Assembly (NCBI GenBank): GCA_964411125.1
Contig: CAYPJU010000049.1
Location: 1 to 45,790 of the forward strand
Length of the DNA stretch: 45,790 nucleotides
From: JBFIHF01 sp964411125
GTDB taxonomy: Bacteria; Myxococcota_A; Bradymonadia; Bradymonadales; Bradymonadaceae
Direction: 5' to 3'
Shown: one piece after another, positions 21,304-30,939 of the stretch
How the letters are laid out: every line of letters starts with the position of its first letter
Position numbering within the stretch: the first letter of the stretch is position 1
Position numbers and translations under genes: made by a program
The notes under the pieces: generated by a model
Databases searched by the model: none
Seen by the model: only the letters and a program-made list of their open reading frames with translations
What the model was told of the DNA's origin: nothing

Positions 21304-24120
21304 TCAGCGAGAACCGACCGGCCGACCATCCTGGTCGAGCACCTGCACGTCACCGAACCCGAGCGCCCGCACCTTCTCCTCGATCTGCGAGAGGTCGCCG
21401 ATCACCACCCAGGTCAGCTTGTCCGGGGTGATGAGCGTCTCGGCGAGGGTCTGAACCTCTGCCTTCGTCAGCGTCGCGACCCGGTCCACGTACGTATCCC
21501 AGTAATCGTCGGCATAGCCGTATCGCACGATCTCGAGCATGTTCGACAGTACCCGTGACGCCGTCTCGTTGTTCCCCGCGAGCGTGCGCGTCTGCTGGTC
21601 GATCGTGCGCTGCATCTCGGCATCCGTCGCAGGGCGCGGGCCCCGGATGTCCGACAGCTCGCGCTTGATCTCCACCATCGACTCGGCCGTCTTGTCGGTC
21701 TGAACCTGAGCGTATCCCGCAAACGCCTGGTCGATCGGGCTCTCGAACACGAAGGTCCGGGCGCCATACGACCAGTGCTTGTCCTCGCGCAGGTTCATGT
21801 TCAGGCGCGCCATGAACGTCCCCCCGACCACGTCGTTGAGCGCCTCGAGCTTCAGTTGCGTCTCGTTGTCCCGAGGGCCGATCACATGCCCGGCGATGAT
21901 GAGCGACTGCTCCGCCCGCGGCTTGTCGATCAGGTAGACCTTCACTCTCTCGGGCTTCTGCGCCGCCCCCTCGGCCGGCGGGGCGGGCGTCGCGGACGAC
22001 TCCCACGAGCCGAACCGAGCTTCGAGAAGCGGCTGGATCTCGGCGAGCGTCGTGTCGCCGACCACCAGAATCTGCGCCCGTTTCGGATGAACGACGGCCT
22101 GGTGGAAACCGACGAGGTCGTCGCGACTGATCCTCGAGACCGAGTCGATGGTCCCCGAACCCGTCAACGGCTGGGCGTACGGGTGCCCCTCGCCGTAGAG
22201 CAACGGCCCCAGCAACCGTCGGGCGTTCGAGAACGCCTGCGCCTTCTCCTGCTCGATCGAAGCGAGGCGACGTTTGCGCTGCCGCTCGATCTCCTCTTCG
22301 GGGAACGAGGGGTTCTTCACGACCTCGGCGAAGAGGTCGAGGCTCGGCTCCAGCGTCGTCTTCAACGATTTCATCGAGACGATCGTGTCGACGAGGCTCG
22401 TCGACGCGCTCAGGTCGGCCCCCAGGCGCTCGAGCTCGGCAGACAGCTCCAGGGCGCTGCGGTTCTCGGTCCCCTCGTCCATCAGGTCGGCGGCGAAGCT
22501 GGCTGTTCCCAGCGCGTGTTGGGCGTCGTAGGTGAACCCGACGTCGAAGCGAGCCGCGACCCGGACGAGCGGCACGTCGTGGCGCTCGGCGAGGACCACC
22601 TCGATTCCGTTCGACAGCTTCGCGCGCTGAATCTTCGGCAGCTCCAGCGCGGGGGGGTCCCCGGGATCGGGGACCTTACTGCGATCCGCCGTCGCCGCCC
22701 CCGCCTGACGCTGCGCCTCGGGGAGTACCCGCAATACGAAGACGCCCCCATCGAGCCATTCGGCGGCGGCCTCTCTCACGTCCTCCGGATGCGCCGTGCG
22801 AATGTAATCGTCGATCCGACGAAACGCTCCGGGATCACCGAAGAACACCTCGTGCTGCGCGAGAACGTCCGACTTACCGCCGAAGCCTCCCACTTTCTCG
22901 AGCCCCGAGACCCGGTCGGAGAAATAGGTCATCTTGGCGCGGATCAGTTCGTCGCTGGTCGGCCCCTCTTTCAGGAAACGAGCGAGCTCCTCCTGCATCG
23001 CCTGCTCCGCCTTCTCGAGCGGAACGTCGGGGCGGGCGTCCGCGACGAGAAAGAGCTGCGAGCCGATCTCCCGCTCGGCCACGAACGTGTAGACGTTGGT
23101 CGCGAGCTGGTCGTCGTAGACCAACCGCCGGTAGAGCCGCGAGTTCTTCCCCTTCCCGAGGACGCTCGCCGCGAGCCGCAGCTCCTCCACCGTCTGCTCG
23201 CCGTAGGGCGGGATGTTGTAGACGTAGTACGCGCGCTCCTGCGGAACGCGATCGAAGATCGTCATCTCGCGCCGCTCGGTCATCTTCGCAGTCCACGGCC
23301 CCTGCTTGGGGGTCGCCGGGCCTGGCGCGATATCACCGAAGAACTTCTGCATCTTCTGCTTCGCCTCTTCGACAGTGATGTCTCCGGCGAGCGTCACGAC
23401 GGCGTTGCGCGCACCGTAGTACTCGGCGAACCAGCCCTTCACGTCGTCGAGCGACGCCGCGTCGAGGTCCTCCATGCTGCCGATCACGGTCCACGAATAG
23501 GGATGCCCCTGCGGGTACGTGTTCGGCGCGATCGTCTCCCACGCCTTTCCGTAAGGACGGTTCTGCCCCTGGCGCTTTTCGTTCTGGACCACACCTCGCT
23601 GTTCGTCGAGCAGCTCCTGCGAGATGGCCCCCTCGAAGTGCCCCATGCGATCGGACTCCATCCAGAGCGCGACGTCGAGCGCCGGCGTGGGGACAGTCTC
23701 GAAGTAGTTGGTGCGGTCGTTGTTGGTGGTGCCGTTCAGGTCGGTGGCGCCAGCCTGCTGTAGGGGCTCGAAGAACTCGCCTTTGAAGTTCTCGGAGCCC
23801 TGGAACATCAGGTGCTCGAAGAGGTGGGCGAAGCCGGTCTTGCCGGGCTGCTCGTCCTTCGATCCGACGTGGTACCACACGTTGACAGCGACGACGGGGG
23901 TCTTCGGGTCCTCGTGAACGATGACCGTGAGGCCGTTGTCGAGCACGAATTTCTCGAACTGAATGTCCACGCTCGGGTACTCGGGCTCCTCGAACGCGAC
24001 GCGCGATTGGGCGGGCGTCTCGGCGAGCTCGCCGTTCGAATCGGGCGCGGTCTTCGCCCCGCCGCAGCCAAAGACGATGGTCACGGCTGCCGCGGTACAC
24101 AAGGATTTCAGGTAACTCAA
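21304..24120 (-). CDS. M16-family zinc metallopeptidase lipoprotein
   Basis: A 938-residue double-domain M16 (pitrilysin/insulinase) peptidase. The lipobox is IVFGCGG (Cys19), so it is envelope-anchored. The N-terminal half has the inverted zinc motif HLFEH (His99, Glu102, His103) and the distal Glu181 (VVQNEKRQ). The C-terminal half, from about 500, repeats the fold without the zinc motif, as expected for the partner half. Expected role: degrading short or unfolded envelope peptides. The start is TTG at 24120, with GAGAGGA at 24127-24133 overlapping the stop of the preceding gene by two bases. It is third in the apparent cyclophilin-barrel-peptidase operon. Confidence 0.92.
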   Translation of the reverse strand: MSYLKSLCTAAAVTIVFGCGGAKTAPDSNGELAETPAQSRVAFEEPEYPSVDIQFEKFVLDNGLTVIVHEDPKTPVVAVNVWYHVGSKDEQPGKTGFAHLFEHLMFQGSENFKGEFFEPLQQAGATDLNGTTNNDRTNYFETVPTPALDVALWMESDRMGHFEGAISQELLDEQRGVVQNEKRQGQNRPYGKAWETIAPNTYPQGHPYSWTVIGSMEDLDAASLDDVKGWFAEYYGARNAVVTLAGDITVEEAKQKMQKFFGDIAPGPATPKQGPWTAKMTERREMTIFDRVPQERAYYVYNIPPYGEQTVEELRLAASVLGKGKNSRLYRRLVYDDQLATNVYTFVAEREIGSQLFLVADARPDVPLEKAEQAMQEELARFLKEGPTSDELIRAKMTYFSDRVSGLEKVGGFGGKSDVLAQHEVFFGDPGAFRRIDDYIRTAHPEDVREAAAEWLDGGVFVLRVLPEAQRQAGAATADRSKVPDPGDPPALELPKIQRAKLSNGIEVVLAERHDVPLVRVAARFDVGFTYDAQHALGTASFAADLMDEGTENRSALELSAELERLGADLSASTSLVDTIVSMKSLKTTLEPSLDLFAEVVKNPSFPEEEIERQRKRRLASIEQEKAQAFSNARRLLGPLLYGEGHPYAQPLTGSGTIDSVSRISRDDLVGFHQAVVHPKRAQILVVGDTTLAEIQPLLEARFGSWESSATPAPPAEGAAQKPERVKVYLIDKPRAEQSLIIAGHVIGPRDNETQLKLEALNDVVGGTFMARLNMNLREDKHWSYGARTFVFESPIDQAFAGYAQVQTDKTAESMVEIKRELSDIRGPRPATDAEMQRTIDQQTRTLAGNNETASRVLSNMLEIVRYGYADDYWDTYVDRVATLTKAEVQTLAETLITPDKLTWVVIGDLSQIEEKVRALGFGDVQVLDQDGRPVGSR

Positions 24121-24131
24121 AGCAAGTCCTC

Positions 24132-24922
24132 TCAGTTGTCGTCGGAGTCTTCTTCGGGCTCGACGGTCGTCGGTGTCGCCGTCGGCGTATCGTCCTCATC
24201 GCCGTCGAGCTGGACGAGCCAACCGACGGAGGCACCAATGTGCCAGTTGAACGCGACCCCGTACTCGCCGGGGTTCTCGAAGCTCTGGAAGTCCGAGAAC
24301 CTGTCGCGAGTCGTCTTCGCGACGAACGGGTCGTAAGTCGCGCGGAGCTCGATCGGCACGAGCGAGTCGCCTACTTCGAAGGCGATCCCGAGCTTGCCGG
24401 TCAGCCCGACGTGGATCACGGGACGGGTCTGAATCGGCGGGAGGGCCCCTTCGACGCCGGTCTGGCTCGCGACGGAACCCGACGCGAGACCGACCAGGGC
24501 CTCAGGGCCGAGCGCAAACTCCAACATCGTCGACTCTGATTCGATTCCGTAGCCGAGCAAGACCGGCAGATGGATTCCGGTCGTGACGAGCGTGAGCTCT
24601 CGCCGAGCGTCGCTCGTGCGGCTCTCGGCGTAGCCGGTGGCGCGCGCGTACGAGAAGAGGAGGTCGACGTCGAGGAGGAGGGGCGCATTGCCGAGCCGAG
24701 ACAGCTCCATCTGCAGCGCTGCCCCACCCTTCAGTTCCCAGCCCGTGAAGGCCGTGCCGAAGAGCACCGTCGGCTCGCCGGGGGGATCGTTGGGCTGAGA
24801 GCGCTCGACGAAATTGGCCCCGACACGTCCGCCGACCGCGAGGGGGCGTCCGCCGTCGGCGAACACCGGACCGGAGGCGAACAGCGCCGCACAGAGAACA
24901 ACCGACGCTGTCGCAAACCGCT

Positions 24923-24926
<4 letters not shown>
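24132..24926 (-). CDS. outer-membrane beta-barrel-like protein
   Basis: A 264-residue exported protein with a signal peptide (MKRFATASVVLCAALFASG, cleavage near VFA-DGG), then alternating strands rich in Gly/Leu/Val (VGGRVGANFVERS, ALQMELSRLGNAPLLLDVDL) and a probable terminal strand (HIGASVGWLVQL). An Asp/Glu/Thr-rich tail follows. No sequence match to a named porin is claimed. Its ATG overlaps the cyclophilin stop (ATGA at 24926-24923), so translation is probably coupled. Confidence 0.72.
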
Positions 24927-25480
<554 letters not shown>

Positions 25481-25657
25481 TTTGAGCTCTCCATGATGGG
25501 AAACGCCGGGAGGATAGGCCACGCCCGCCGCGTCCACAACCTCGTTGCGACCCGCAGGCGCGTTCGCGTTGCACGCCCCCCGTCCGGCGAGTCCGTTGAA
25601 TCGCGACGCAGGAGATGGGACCGTGTAGAATCGTCGCGTAAATCGTAGGGAGCAAAC

Positions 25658-26728
25658 ATGACGAAGAATCTGCTGGCCGCGCTCGTCGCGGGGATCGTTT
25701 CACTCGTCGCCTTCGAGGCGTTCGCCTGCGAGGCGGGCTACTGCGTACAGTCGACGTATCCAGCCGACGGCGCGGTCGACGTGCCGATTGACGCGAAGAT
25801 CTTCGTCTTCTTCGACAACACCCCGGGGCTCGACCAACCCGAGACCGGCATCGCCCTCTTCGAGAAGGATTCCGGCCAGGGTGTCCTCACCTCCGTCGAG
25901 GTCGCCCCCGGTGGGAACCCGACCGCCGAGGTCCGAAACGAAGTCGCGATCGTCGAGCCGCTCGTCCCGCTCGCCCCCAACACCACGTACGTCGTCGATT
26001 TCGACCTCGCCACGAACGTCTGCGCCGCGCCTTCGTTGGAGTTCACGACCGGCACCACGACCGCCCAGCCTGCGCAGTTCCTGGGGGCCACGGCCGCCTC
26101 CGCGCAGTGCTTCCGCGAGCCCGCCGAGCTCAACAGTTGCAACGACCAGGAGCCCTACCCGCGCCTCGCATTCCGCGTCGCGGCGGCTCCAGGCACCCGC
26201 ACGGTCGCCTACGCCGTCTACCAGGGCGACGTGCGGACCGCGGTTCTGCGTCCGACCCTCCCGGCGGTCGTACAGCTCCTCCCCGACGAGGTCGACGCCG
26301 AGGAGTGCTTCGTACTGCGCGCCGTCGGACGCAACGGCGTCGAAGACGCGAACCAAGAGGAAGTCTGTGTGCAGACTGCCGCGGTGTGCGCCCCGATCAC
26401 TCCACCGATGGATGCGGACCCGGACATGGGGACCGTCGACGCAGGGGGACCGAGCGACGATGCCGGAGTGCCGGTCAGTGACATGGGAACCCCCGACGCG
26501 GGAAGCCCGAGCGACGACGCCGGGGGAGACCCGGTCGATTCCGGGGCTGGTGGACAGGATGGAGGCGACCGCTCCGACTCCGGGTCCGCCGAAGACGAAG
26601 ACGAGCGCAAGGACGGCGACGACAGCGGCGGCTGCAGTTGTTCCACCGCCGCGACGCCGCCTGCCATGCCGTTCATCCTGTTGCTGGGGTTCGTCGCCGC
26701 CCGCCTCCGCCCGCGACGGCGCGCCTGA
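25658..26728 (+). CDS. MYXO-CTERM surface protein with SbsA Ig-like domain
   Basis: A 356-residue exported protein. Signal peptide 1-23 (AFACEAGYC follows). The N-terminal domain (STYPADGAVDVPIDAKIFV, then PLAPNTTYVVDFD) is the SbsA/Big_5 Ig-like type. A second Cys-containing beta domain reaches residue 245, followed by a low-complexity Asp/Gly/Ser linker with near-repeats of DAGGPSDDAG. It ends in GGCSCS, a hydrophobic run and RPRRRA, a MYXO-CTERM-like tail. It is similar in plan to the protein at 28928. The start has GGGAG upstream. Confidence 0.82.
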   Translation: MTKNLLAALVAGIVSLVAFEAFACEAGYCVQSTYPADGAVDVPIDAKIFVFFDNTPGLDQPETGIALFEKDSGQGVLTSVEVAPGGNPTAEVRNEVAIVEPLVPLAPNTTYVVDFDLATNVCAAPSLEFTTGTTTAQPAQFLGATAASAQCFREPAELNSCNDQEPYPRLAFRVAAAPGTRTVAYAVYQGDVRTAVLRPTLPAVVQLLPDEVDAEECFVLRAVGRNGVEDANQEEVCVQTAAVCAPITPPMDADPDMGTVDAGGPSDDAGVPVSDMGTPDAGSPSDDAGGDPVDSGAGGQDGGDRSDSGSAEDEDERKDGDDSGGCSCSTAATPPAMPFILLLGFVAARLRPRRRA

Positions 26729-26760
26729 ACCGCTCGTTTCCACCTACGACCGGGCGTCGT

Positions 26761-27432
26761 ATGATGGCGCCGATGAGTCCCTCGATCCGCCGCGTCTGCC
26801 TCGCCGCGCTCGCCGCTTCCACGGCTGCCGCAGGATGCGCTTTTCCGCAGCCTCCGCCACCGATGTCGATGGCGAAGTTCGCGCGCCCGCCGTCGGACAG
26901 AAACCGGCTCGGCTTCTCGACCGGCGTCGGGATGCAGATCGACCAGAACGAAAACTCCACCTTCGCTCTCTTCCCCGTGGAAGCAGGCCTCGGGATTTCG
27001 CTCGGTGACCGCTACGACCTGGGCGTCTCGCTGAGCAACCTCGTCGGAACCGCCGAAGGGAACTTCGCGATCCTCGACGGAGACCTGCGCCTCGGCATCA
27101 TCCACGGGCTCGGGCTCGGCATGTGGGCGACCCCCGACGACCAGACCGTCTTCACGCAGTTCACCGGCGGCACCTTCCTGCAGACCGGGCGAAAGAACGC
27201 CTTCTTCACCGCCCTCAAGTACACCTACGGGACCGACGTCGGGTCCGACACCTTTCTCCCCACGCACTTCTTCACCGGCTCGATCGGATTTCTCCCCTCG
27301 GGTGCCGTGAAGGTCACCCCCGAGCTCATCGCCAACCACGCCGTCTGGCAGGACTCCGGCGAGACCTTCCGAGTCTGGACCGTCATCATCGGCATCGCCG
27401 TGATGACGCACTACGGACGCCCCGGCGGCTGA
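26761..27432 (+). CDS. small lipoprotein with barrel-like strands
   Basis: A 223-residue protein if started at ATG 26761 (26773 also possible). The leader ends TAAAGCAF, a lipobox. After a Pro-rich stretch (PQPPPPM), most of the sequence is alternating hydrophobic strands (GFSTGVGMQI, LGISLGDRYDLGVSLS, FFTGSIGFLP), a pattern of small outer-membrane or surface proteins. It lies 32 bp after the stop of the MYXO-CTERM gene and 25 bp before the VOC gene, so the three may be one transcript. The function is unknown. Confidence 0.7.
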   Translation: MMAPMSPSIRRVCLAALAASTAAAGCAFPQPPPPMSMAKFARPPSDRNRLGFSTGVGMQIDQNENSTFALFPVEAGLGISLGDRYDLGVSLSNLVGTAEGNFAILDGDLRLGIIHGLGLGMWATPDDQTVFTQFTGGTFLQTGRKNAFFTALKYTYGTDVGSDTFLPTHFFTGSIGFLPSGAVKVTPELIANHAVWQDSGETFRVWTVIIGIAVMTHYGRPGG

Positions 27433-27457
27433 GCTTCCGCACCCAAATGGAGGTTAC

Positions 27458-27841
27458 ATGACGCAGCAAAAGCCCGAAGTCCTCGTCCAATCCGTGTCAC
27501 CGGTGCTCCCGGTGCGAGACGTCAGCGCTGCCCTCGAGCGTTACGCGAAGCTGGGGTTCGTGACCAACGCTTTCGAATCGGACGGGGAACCGTTCTACGG
27601 CTTCGTCTGCATGGGCCCCACCGAGTTTCACGTGACCAGGGTCGACCGATTGCGGCCGAAGAAGAACACGTCGGCGATGTACCTCTACGTCGACGACGCC
27701 GACGCGGTGTACGAGCGGTGGCGCCGCCTCGACGAAGGTACGTTTCACCCTCCTCGAGATACCGACTACGGGCTGCGAGAGTTCGCCTGGGGCGACCCCG
27801 ACGGAAACCTCTTTCGCGTCGGCTCTCCCCTCGACGAATGA
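27458..27841 (+). CDS. glyoxalase/bleomycin-resistance (VOC) fold protein
   Basis: A 127-residue single-module VOC protein: SVSPVLPVRDVSAALERYAKLGF at the start, a conserved FHVTRV strand, and the DPDGNLFRVG closing motif. Such proteins bind or modify small molecules and usually dimerise. Strong GGAGG about 5 bases before the ATG. It converges on the aldo-keto reductase gene with six bases between stops. The exact substrate is not indicated. Confidence 0.9.
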   Translation: MTQQKPEVLVQSVSPVLPVRDVSAALERYAKLGFVTNAFESDGEPFYGFVCMGPTEFHVTRVDRLRPKKNTSAMYLYVDDADAVYERWRRLDEGTFHPPRDTDYGLREFAWGDPDGNLFRVGSPLDE

Positions 27842-27847
27842 CCGCGG

Positions 27848-28684
27848 TCAGGCTCGCTTCGTCAGCGCTTCCATCTCGTCGGCGTTCAGCTCGATCTCGC
27901 GAGCCTGAGTGTTCTCCTCGAGGTGCTCGACGGACGAGGTGCCCGGGATCGGCAGCATCACAGGCGACAGCTTGAGGAGCCACGCGAGCGCGATCTGACT
28001 CGGCTTCGCCCTGTGCTCCTGCGCGACCTCCGGCAGGTTCGACCGCTCCGTCAGGTCACCCGTCGCGAGCGGGTACCACGGGATGAACCCGATGCCCCGT
28101 TCGGTGCACCAGTCGACGACGTCGCGATGCTTGCGATCGCTCAGGTTGAAGCGGTTCTGGACCGTGGTGACGTTGCACACTTTCACCGCTCGATCGAGGT
28201 CGGGCACCGTGAAGTTCGACACGCCGATGTGTCGAATCTTCCCCTGCTCCTGAAGCTGCACGAGCGCGCCGAGCGAGTCCTCGAGCGGCACGTCGTCGTC
28301 GATCGCGTGCAACTGATAGAGATCGATCGTGTCGCGCCCGAGCCGCTTCAGGCTCGCCTCGCACGCGGCGATCAGGTGATCTGGACGCCCGTTCGTCTCC
28401 CACTGGTTCGGTCCTGGACGGACCAGGCCCCCTTTCGTGGCGATGACGAGGTTCGCCGGATAGGGATGTAACGCCTCGCGGATCAGCTCCTCGCTCGTGT
28501 TGGGACCGTAGGCGTCCGCCGTATCGATGAGATTGATCCCGAGCTCGACCGCGCGTCGCAAGACCGCGTGAGCGTTCGCGACGTCGTCGGGCGGCCCCCA
28601 GACGCCAGAACCCGTGATGCGCATTGCGCCGAAACCGAGGCGTCGAACCGAAAGGTCGCCGCCAATCTTGAAGGTGTTGTCCAT
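27848..28684 (-). CDS. aldo/keto reductase
   Basis: A 278-residue NADPH-dependent oxidoreductase of AKR length. The tetrad is present: Asp54 and Tyr59 in NLIDTADAYG, Lys84 in ATKGG, His126 in DLYQLH. A GVSNF motif and a C-terminal ALAWLL segment with PGTSS (NADP-binding) complete the fold. The substrate is unknown; carbonyl detoxification is typical. The ATG at 28684 has AGGAG upstream, and a hairpin lies just behind it. Confidence 0.93.
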   Translation of the reverse strand: MDNTFKIGGDLSVRRLGFGAMRITGSGVWGPPDDVANAHAVLRRAVELGINLIDTADAYGPNTSEELIREALHPYPANLVIATKGGLVRPGPNQWETNGRPDHLIAACEASLKRLGRDTIDLYQLHAIDDDVPLEDSLGALVQLQEQGKIRHIGVSNFTVPDLDRAVKVCNVTTVQNRFNLSDRKHRDVVDWCTERGIGFIPWYPLATGDLTERSNLPEVAQEHRAKPSQIALAWLLKLSPVMLPIPGTSSVEHLEENTQAREIELNADEMEALTKRA

Positions 28685-28692
28685 CGAGTCTC

Positions 28693-28709
28693 CTGAAGTG
28701 GGGCTTCAG
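28693..28709 (-). promoter_or_regulatory. hairpin beside the ribosome-binding site of the aldo/keto reductase gene
   Basis: CTGAAG (28693-28698) and CTTCAG (28704-28709) form a perfect six-pair stem with a five-base loop. It lies directly upstream of the AGGAG of the reductase gene, where it could hinder or help ribosome entry. Chance formation is possible. Confidence 0.3.
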
Positions 28710-28927
28710 TTGTAGGAACTGGCCGGACGGGGTCAAACGCCGACACACACGTCATACCCCCCACAGTTTTCTGAGGTTTTCGTCGTCCCGCGCGTCGCGA
28801 CGACCGGCGCCGTTTCGCGCTTCGGCCCGCATGAGGTCTGACGGCGCGCCGTCCGTCGTGCCCGTACGGCGACGTTGGCCCGCGTCTTGCGATTGCCGCC
28901 CCCGTTCTCGAAGACCAAGGACCCACG

Positions 28928-30070
28928 ATGATCCGCTCCACGAAAGGCGCCCTTCTGGCGGCGCTCGCCGCATCCGTTCCCCTACTCCACGCACCCGCGA
29001 CTGCCGACGCCTGCATCGGTCCGGAGCTCCGCTGGCATGTCGAGCAGACGTCTCCGGAAGACGGAGGCACCCTCGCCCCGGGCCCCGGGTCGATCGTCCT
29101 GCAACTGCGCCCCGAGTACGGCTACGCTCCCGATGGAGTCCTCGGGGAGTACGACCCGCAGTTGGCGATGTGGACCTTGACCACGGCGATGGGGGAAGAC
29201 GTCGCGGCCGGTGAACTGACGACGGAACGGGTGCCGGACTCCGACTGGCTCTTCGCCCACCTCTCACTGCCCGAGCTCGGTCCCTCCACCACCTACGTCT
29301 TCACTACGTGGGTCGAGGAAGAGCCGACCTTCTCGATGGAGTTCCAGACGAGCGAGAGCCCGCTCGAGCCACCGATGCCCGTCGAAGCGTTGACCGCCAC
29401 GTTCTCCCGGTACTTCGACACCCGACCTGTCGTGCAATGCTGCCCGGAACAATTCGTCGGTGAGTGCCCGCGGTGTTACGACATCGGCGACGAACCAATC
29501 GGAGCCGTCAGCGCCAGCTTCGAGCCGCTCGATCCGCGCGAGCCAGCCCGGCACGTTTACCAGCTCGAATACCGCGCCGACGCCTCCGACACCTGGCGTG
29601 TCGCGACGACCGGTGCGCTTGGCCACGGCGCGGCGTCGCTCTCCGCGAAGGACGTGCGATTTTCGACCGAACGGTACTGCCTCCGTGTCGTCGCCTACGA
29701 CGTGGAAGCGCCCGAGGCACCGATCGTCGGCGACGATGAGTGCCTCGACCCGCCGCCCTTCGACAGCGCACCGCCCCGAAACGTCGATCACGATCTGCTC
29801 CAGTGCGACGAAGATGCGGATCCCGAAGACCCCGTCCATGAGGGGCCCGACGACGACGAAGTCGAAGAGGACAATCCGGTCGACGAAAGCGTGTCACCGA
29901 AGGACGACGACGAAGAGACCGACGAACCGAGCGGGTGGGAGTTCGAGGAAGAGGGCGGCATGGGAGCCGACGGTGGCTGCTGCGCGAGCGCGTCGGGCGC
30001 TGCGCCGCCGCTCTCCTCGGCTCTGTGGGGGCTGCTTCTCGGAGGCGTCCTGTGGCGTCGACGCCGGTAG
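28928..30070 (+). CDS. MYXO-CTERM surface protein
   Basis: A 380-residue exported protein: signal peptide 1-27 ending ATADA, with a Cys immediately after. An Ig-like beta domain (TSPEDGGTLAPGPGSIVLQL, then LGPSTTYVFTTW) resembles that of the 25658 protein. The middle region has paired Cys (QCCPEQ, CPRCYD). An Asp/Glu-rich linker reaches about 345. The tail GGCCASASG, hydrophobic SALWGLLLGGVLW and RRRR is a clear MYXO-CTERM signal. AAGGA precedes the ATG. It is probably a paralog of 25658; the role is unknown. Confidence 0.85.
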   Translation: MIRSTKGALLAALAASVPLLHAPATADACIGPELRWHVEQTSPEDGGTLAPGPGSIVLQLRPEYGYAPDGVLGEYDPQLAMWTLTTAMGEDVAAGELTTERVPDSDWLFAHLSLPELGPSTTYVFTTWVEEEPTFSMEFQTSESPLEPPMPVEALTATFSRYFDTRPVVQCCPEQFVGECPRCYDIGDEPIGAVSASFEPLDPREPARHVYQLEYRADASDTWRVATTGALGHGAASLSAKDVRFSTERYCLRVVAYDVEAPEAPIVGDDECLDPPPFDSAPPRNVDHDLLQCDEDADPEDPVHEGPDDDEVEEDNPVDESVSPKDDDEETDEPSGWEFEEEGGMGADGGCCASASGAAPPLSSALWGLLLGGVLWRRRR

Positions 30071-30072
30071 GG

Positions 30073-30891
30073 CTACGAGTCGCCCCGTTCCTCGCGAAGC
30101 TTCTCCTTCGTCCGACGTCCCTTCTCACTCAGGAGCGGTTTGAGGGTCCTACGCAATCCCGGAAAGAAGTAGCCGACCGTCGCCAACTTCCCGCCAGCGA
30201 CTGGAAACTCGCGCTCCACCTTTCCGTCCGCGGCGCAGTCCATGATCATCTCGGCCACGTCCTCCGCGCTGCACATCGTCTGGCTGAAGACGATGTCCTC
30301 GACCTCGTCGAGCGAGTCCATGATGAACCCCGTGTCGATCGGCCCGGGGCTGACCGCCGACACGGTGATGCCGGAGCCGCGCAGCTCTTCGGCCATCGCG
30401 TACGTGAACGCCCGCAGCCCGAACTTCGTGGCCGAGTAGGTCGCCGCGCCGTCGAGCGGGACCTTCCCCGCGAGGCTCGCCACGTTGATCACGAACCCAC
30501 CGTGCTCGCGCAGATAAGGTAGGGCGAGACGCGTCAGAACGAGCGGAGCGCGCAGATTGACGTCCACCATCGTTCCGACTTCGCTCGCGCTGCGGGTCTC
30601 GAGCGGACCCCGGAAGTGCGCCCCGGCGTTGTTCACCAGCCCGTGGAGCGCACCGAACTCTTCGACCGCCCGCTGAAACGCCGCCTCCATCGCGACGGCG
30701 TCCGAGACGTCCGCCGCCACGCTCAGCGAGCGTTCGAGCCCATGGGCAGCTTCCTCGAGCGGTCCTTCCCTTCGCGCGACCAGCACGACGTTCGCTCCCG
30801 CTGCATGGAACCCCTGCGCCGTAGCGAGGCCGACCCCGGCCGAAGCGCCCGTGATCAAGACCGTCTTTCCGCGAAAATCGTGTGAACCCAT
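30073..30891 (-). CDS. short-chain dehydrogenase/reductase
   Basis: A 272-residue classical SDR. Cofactor motif TGASAGVG (14-21), NNAG (87-90), catalytic Asn112, Ser139, Tyr152 and Lys156 (YSATK). VSPGPIDTGF follows. Arg40 after VLVAR suggests NADPH preference. The C-terminal Lys/Arg-rich tail (RTLKPLLSEKGRRTKEKLREE) might touch membranes or proteins. GAGGAG lies six bases before the ATG. Its stop is two bases from that of the convergent MYXO-CTERM gene. Confidence 0.92.
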   Translation of the reverse strand: MGSHDFRGKTVLITGASAGVGLATAQGFHAAGANVVLVARREGPLEEAAHGLERSLSVAADVSDAVAMEAAFQRAVEEFGALHGLVNNAGAHFRGPLETRSASEVGTMVDVNLRAPLVLTRLALPYLREHGGFVINVASLAGKVPLDGAATYSATKFGLRAFTYAMAEELRGSGITVSAVSPGPIDTGFIMDSLDEVEDIVFSQTMCSAEDVAEMIMDCAADGKVEREFPVAGGKLATVGYFFPGLRRTLKPLLSEKGRRTKEKLREERGDS

Positions 30892-30939
30892 CCTCTTCTC
30901 CTCATCCTGCTGTTTACGGCGCCCCGTTTCGTTCTCGGT

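Noticed and set aside
19423..23763. Two frames of 660-710 codons opposite the kinase and M16 genes
   Set aside because: Antisense shadows of well-supported genes; no motif of their own.
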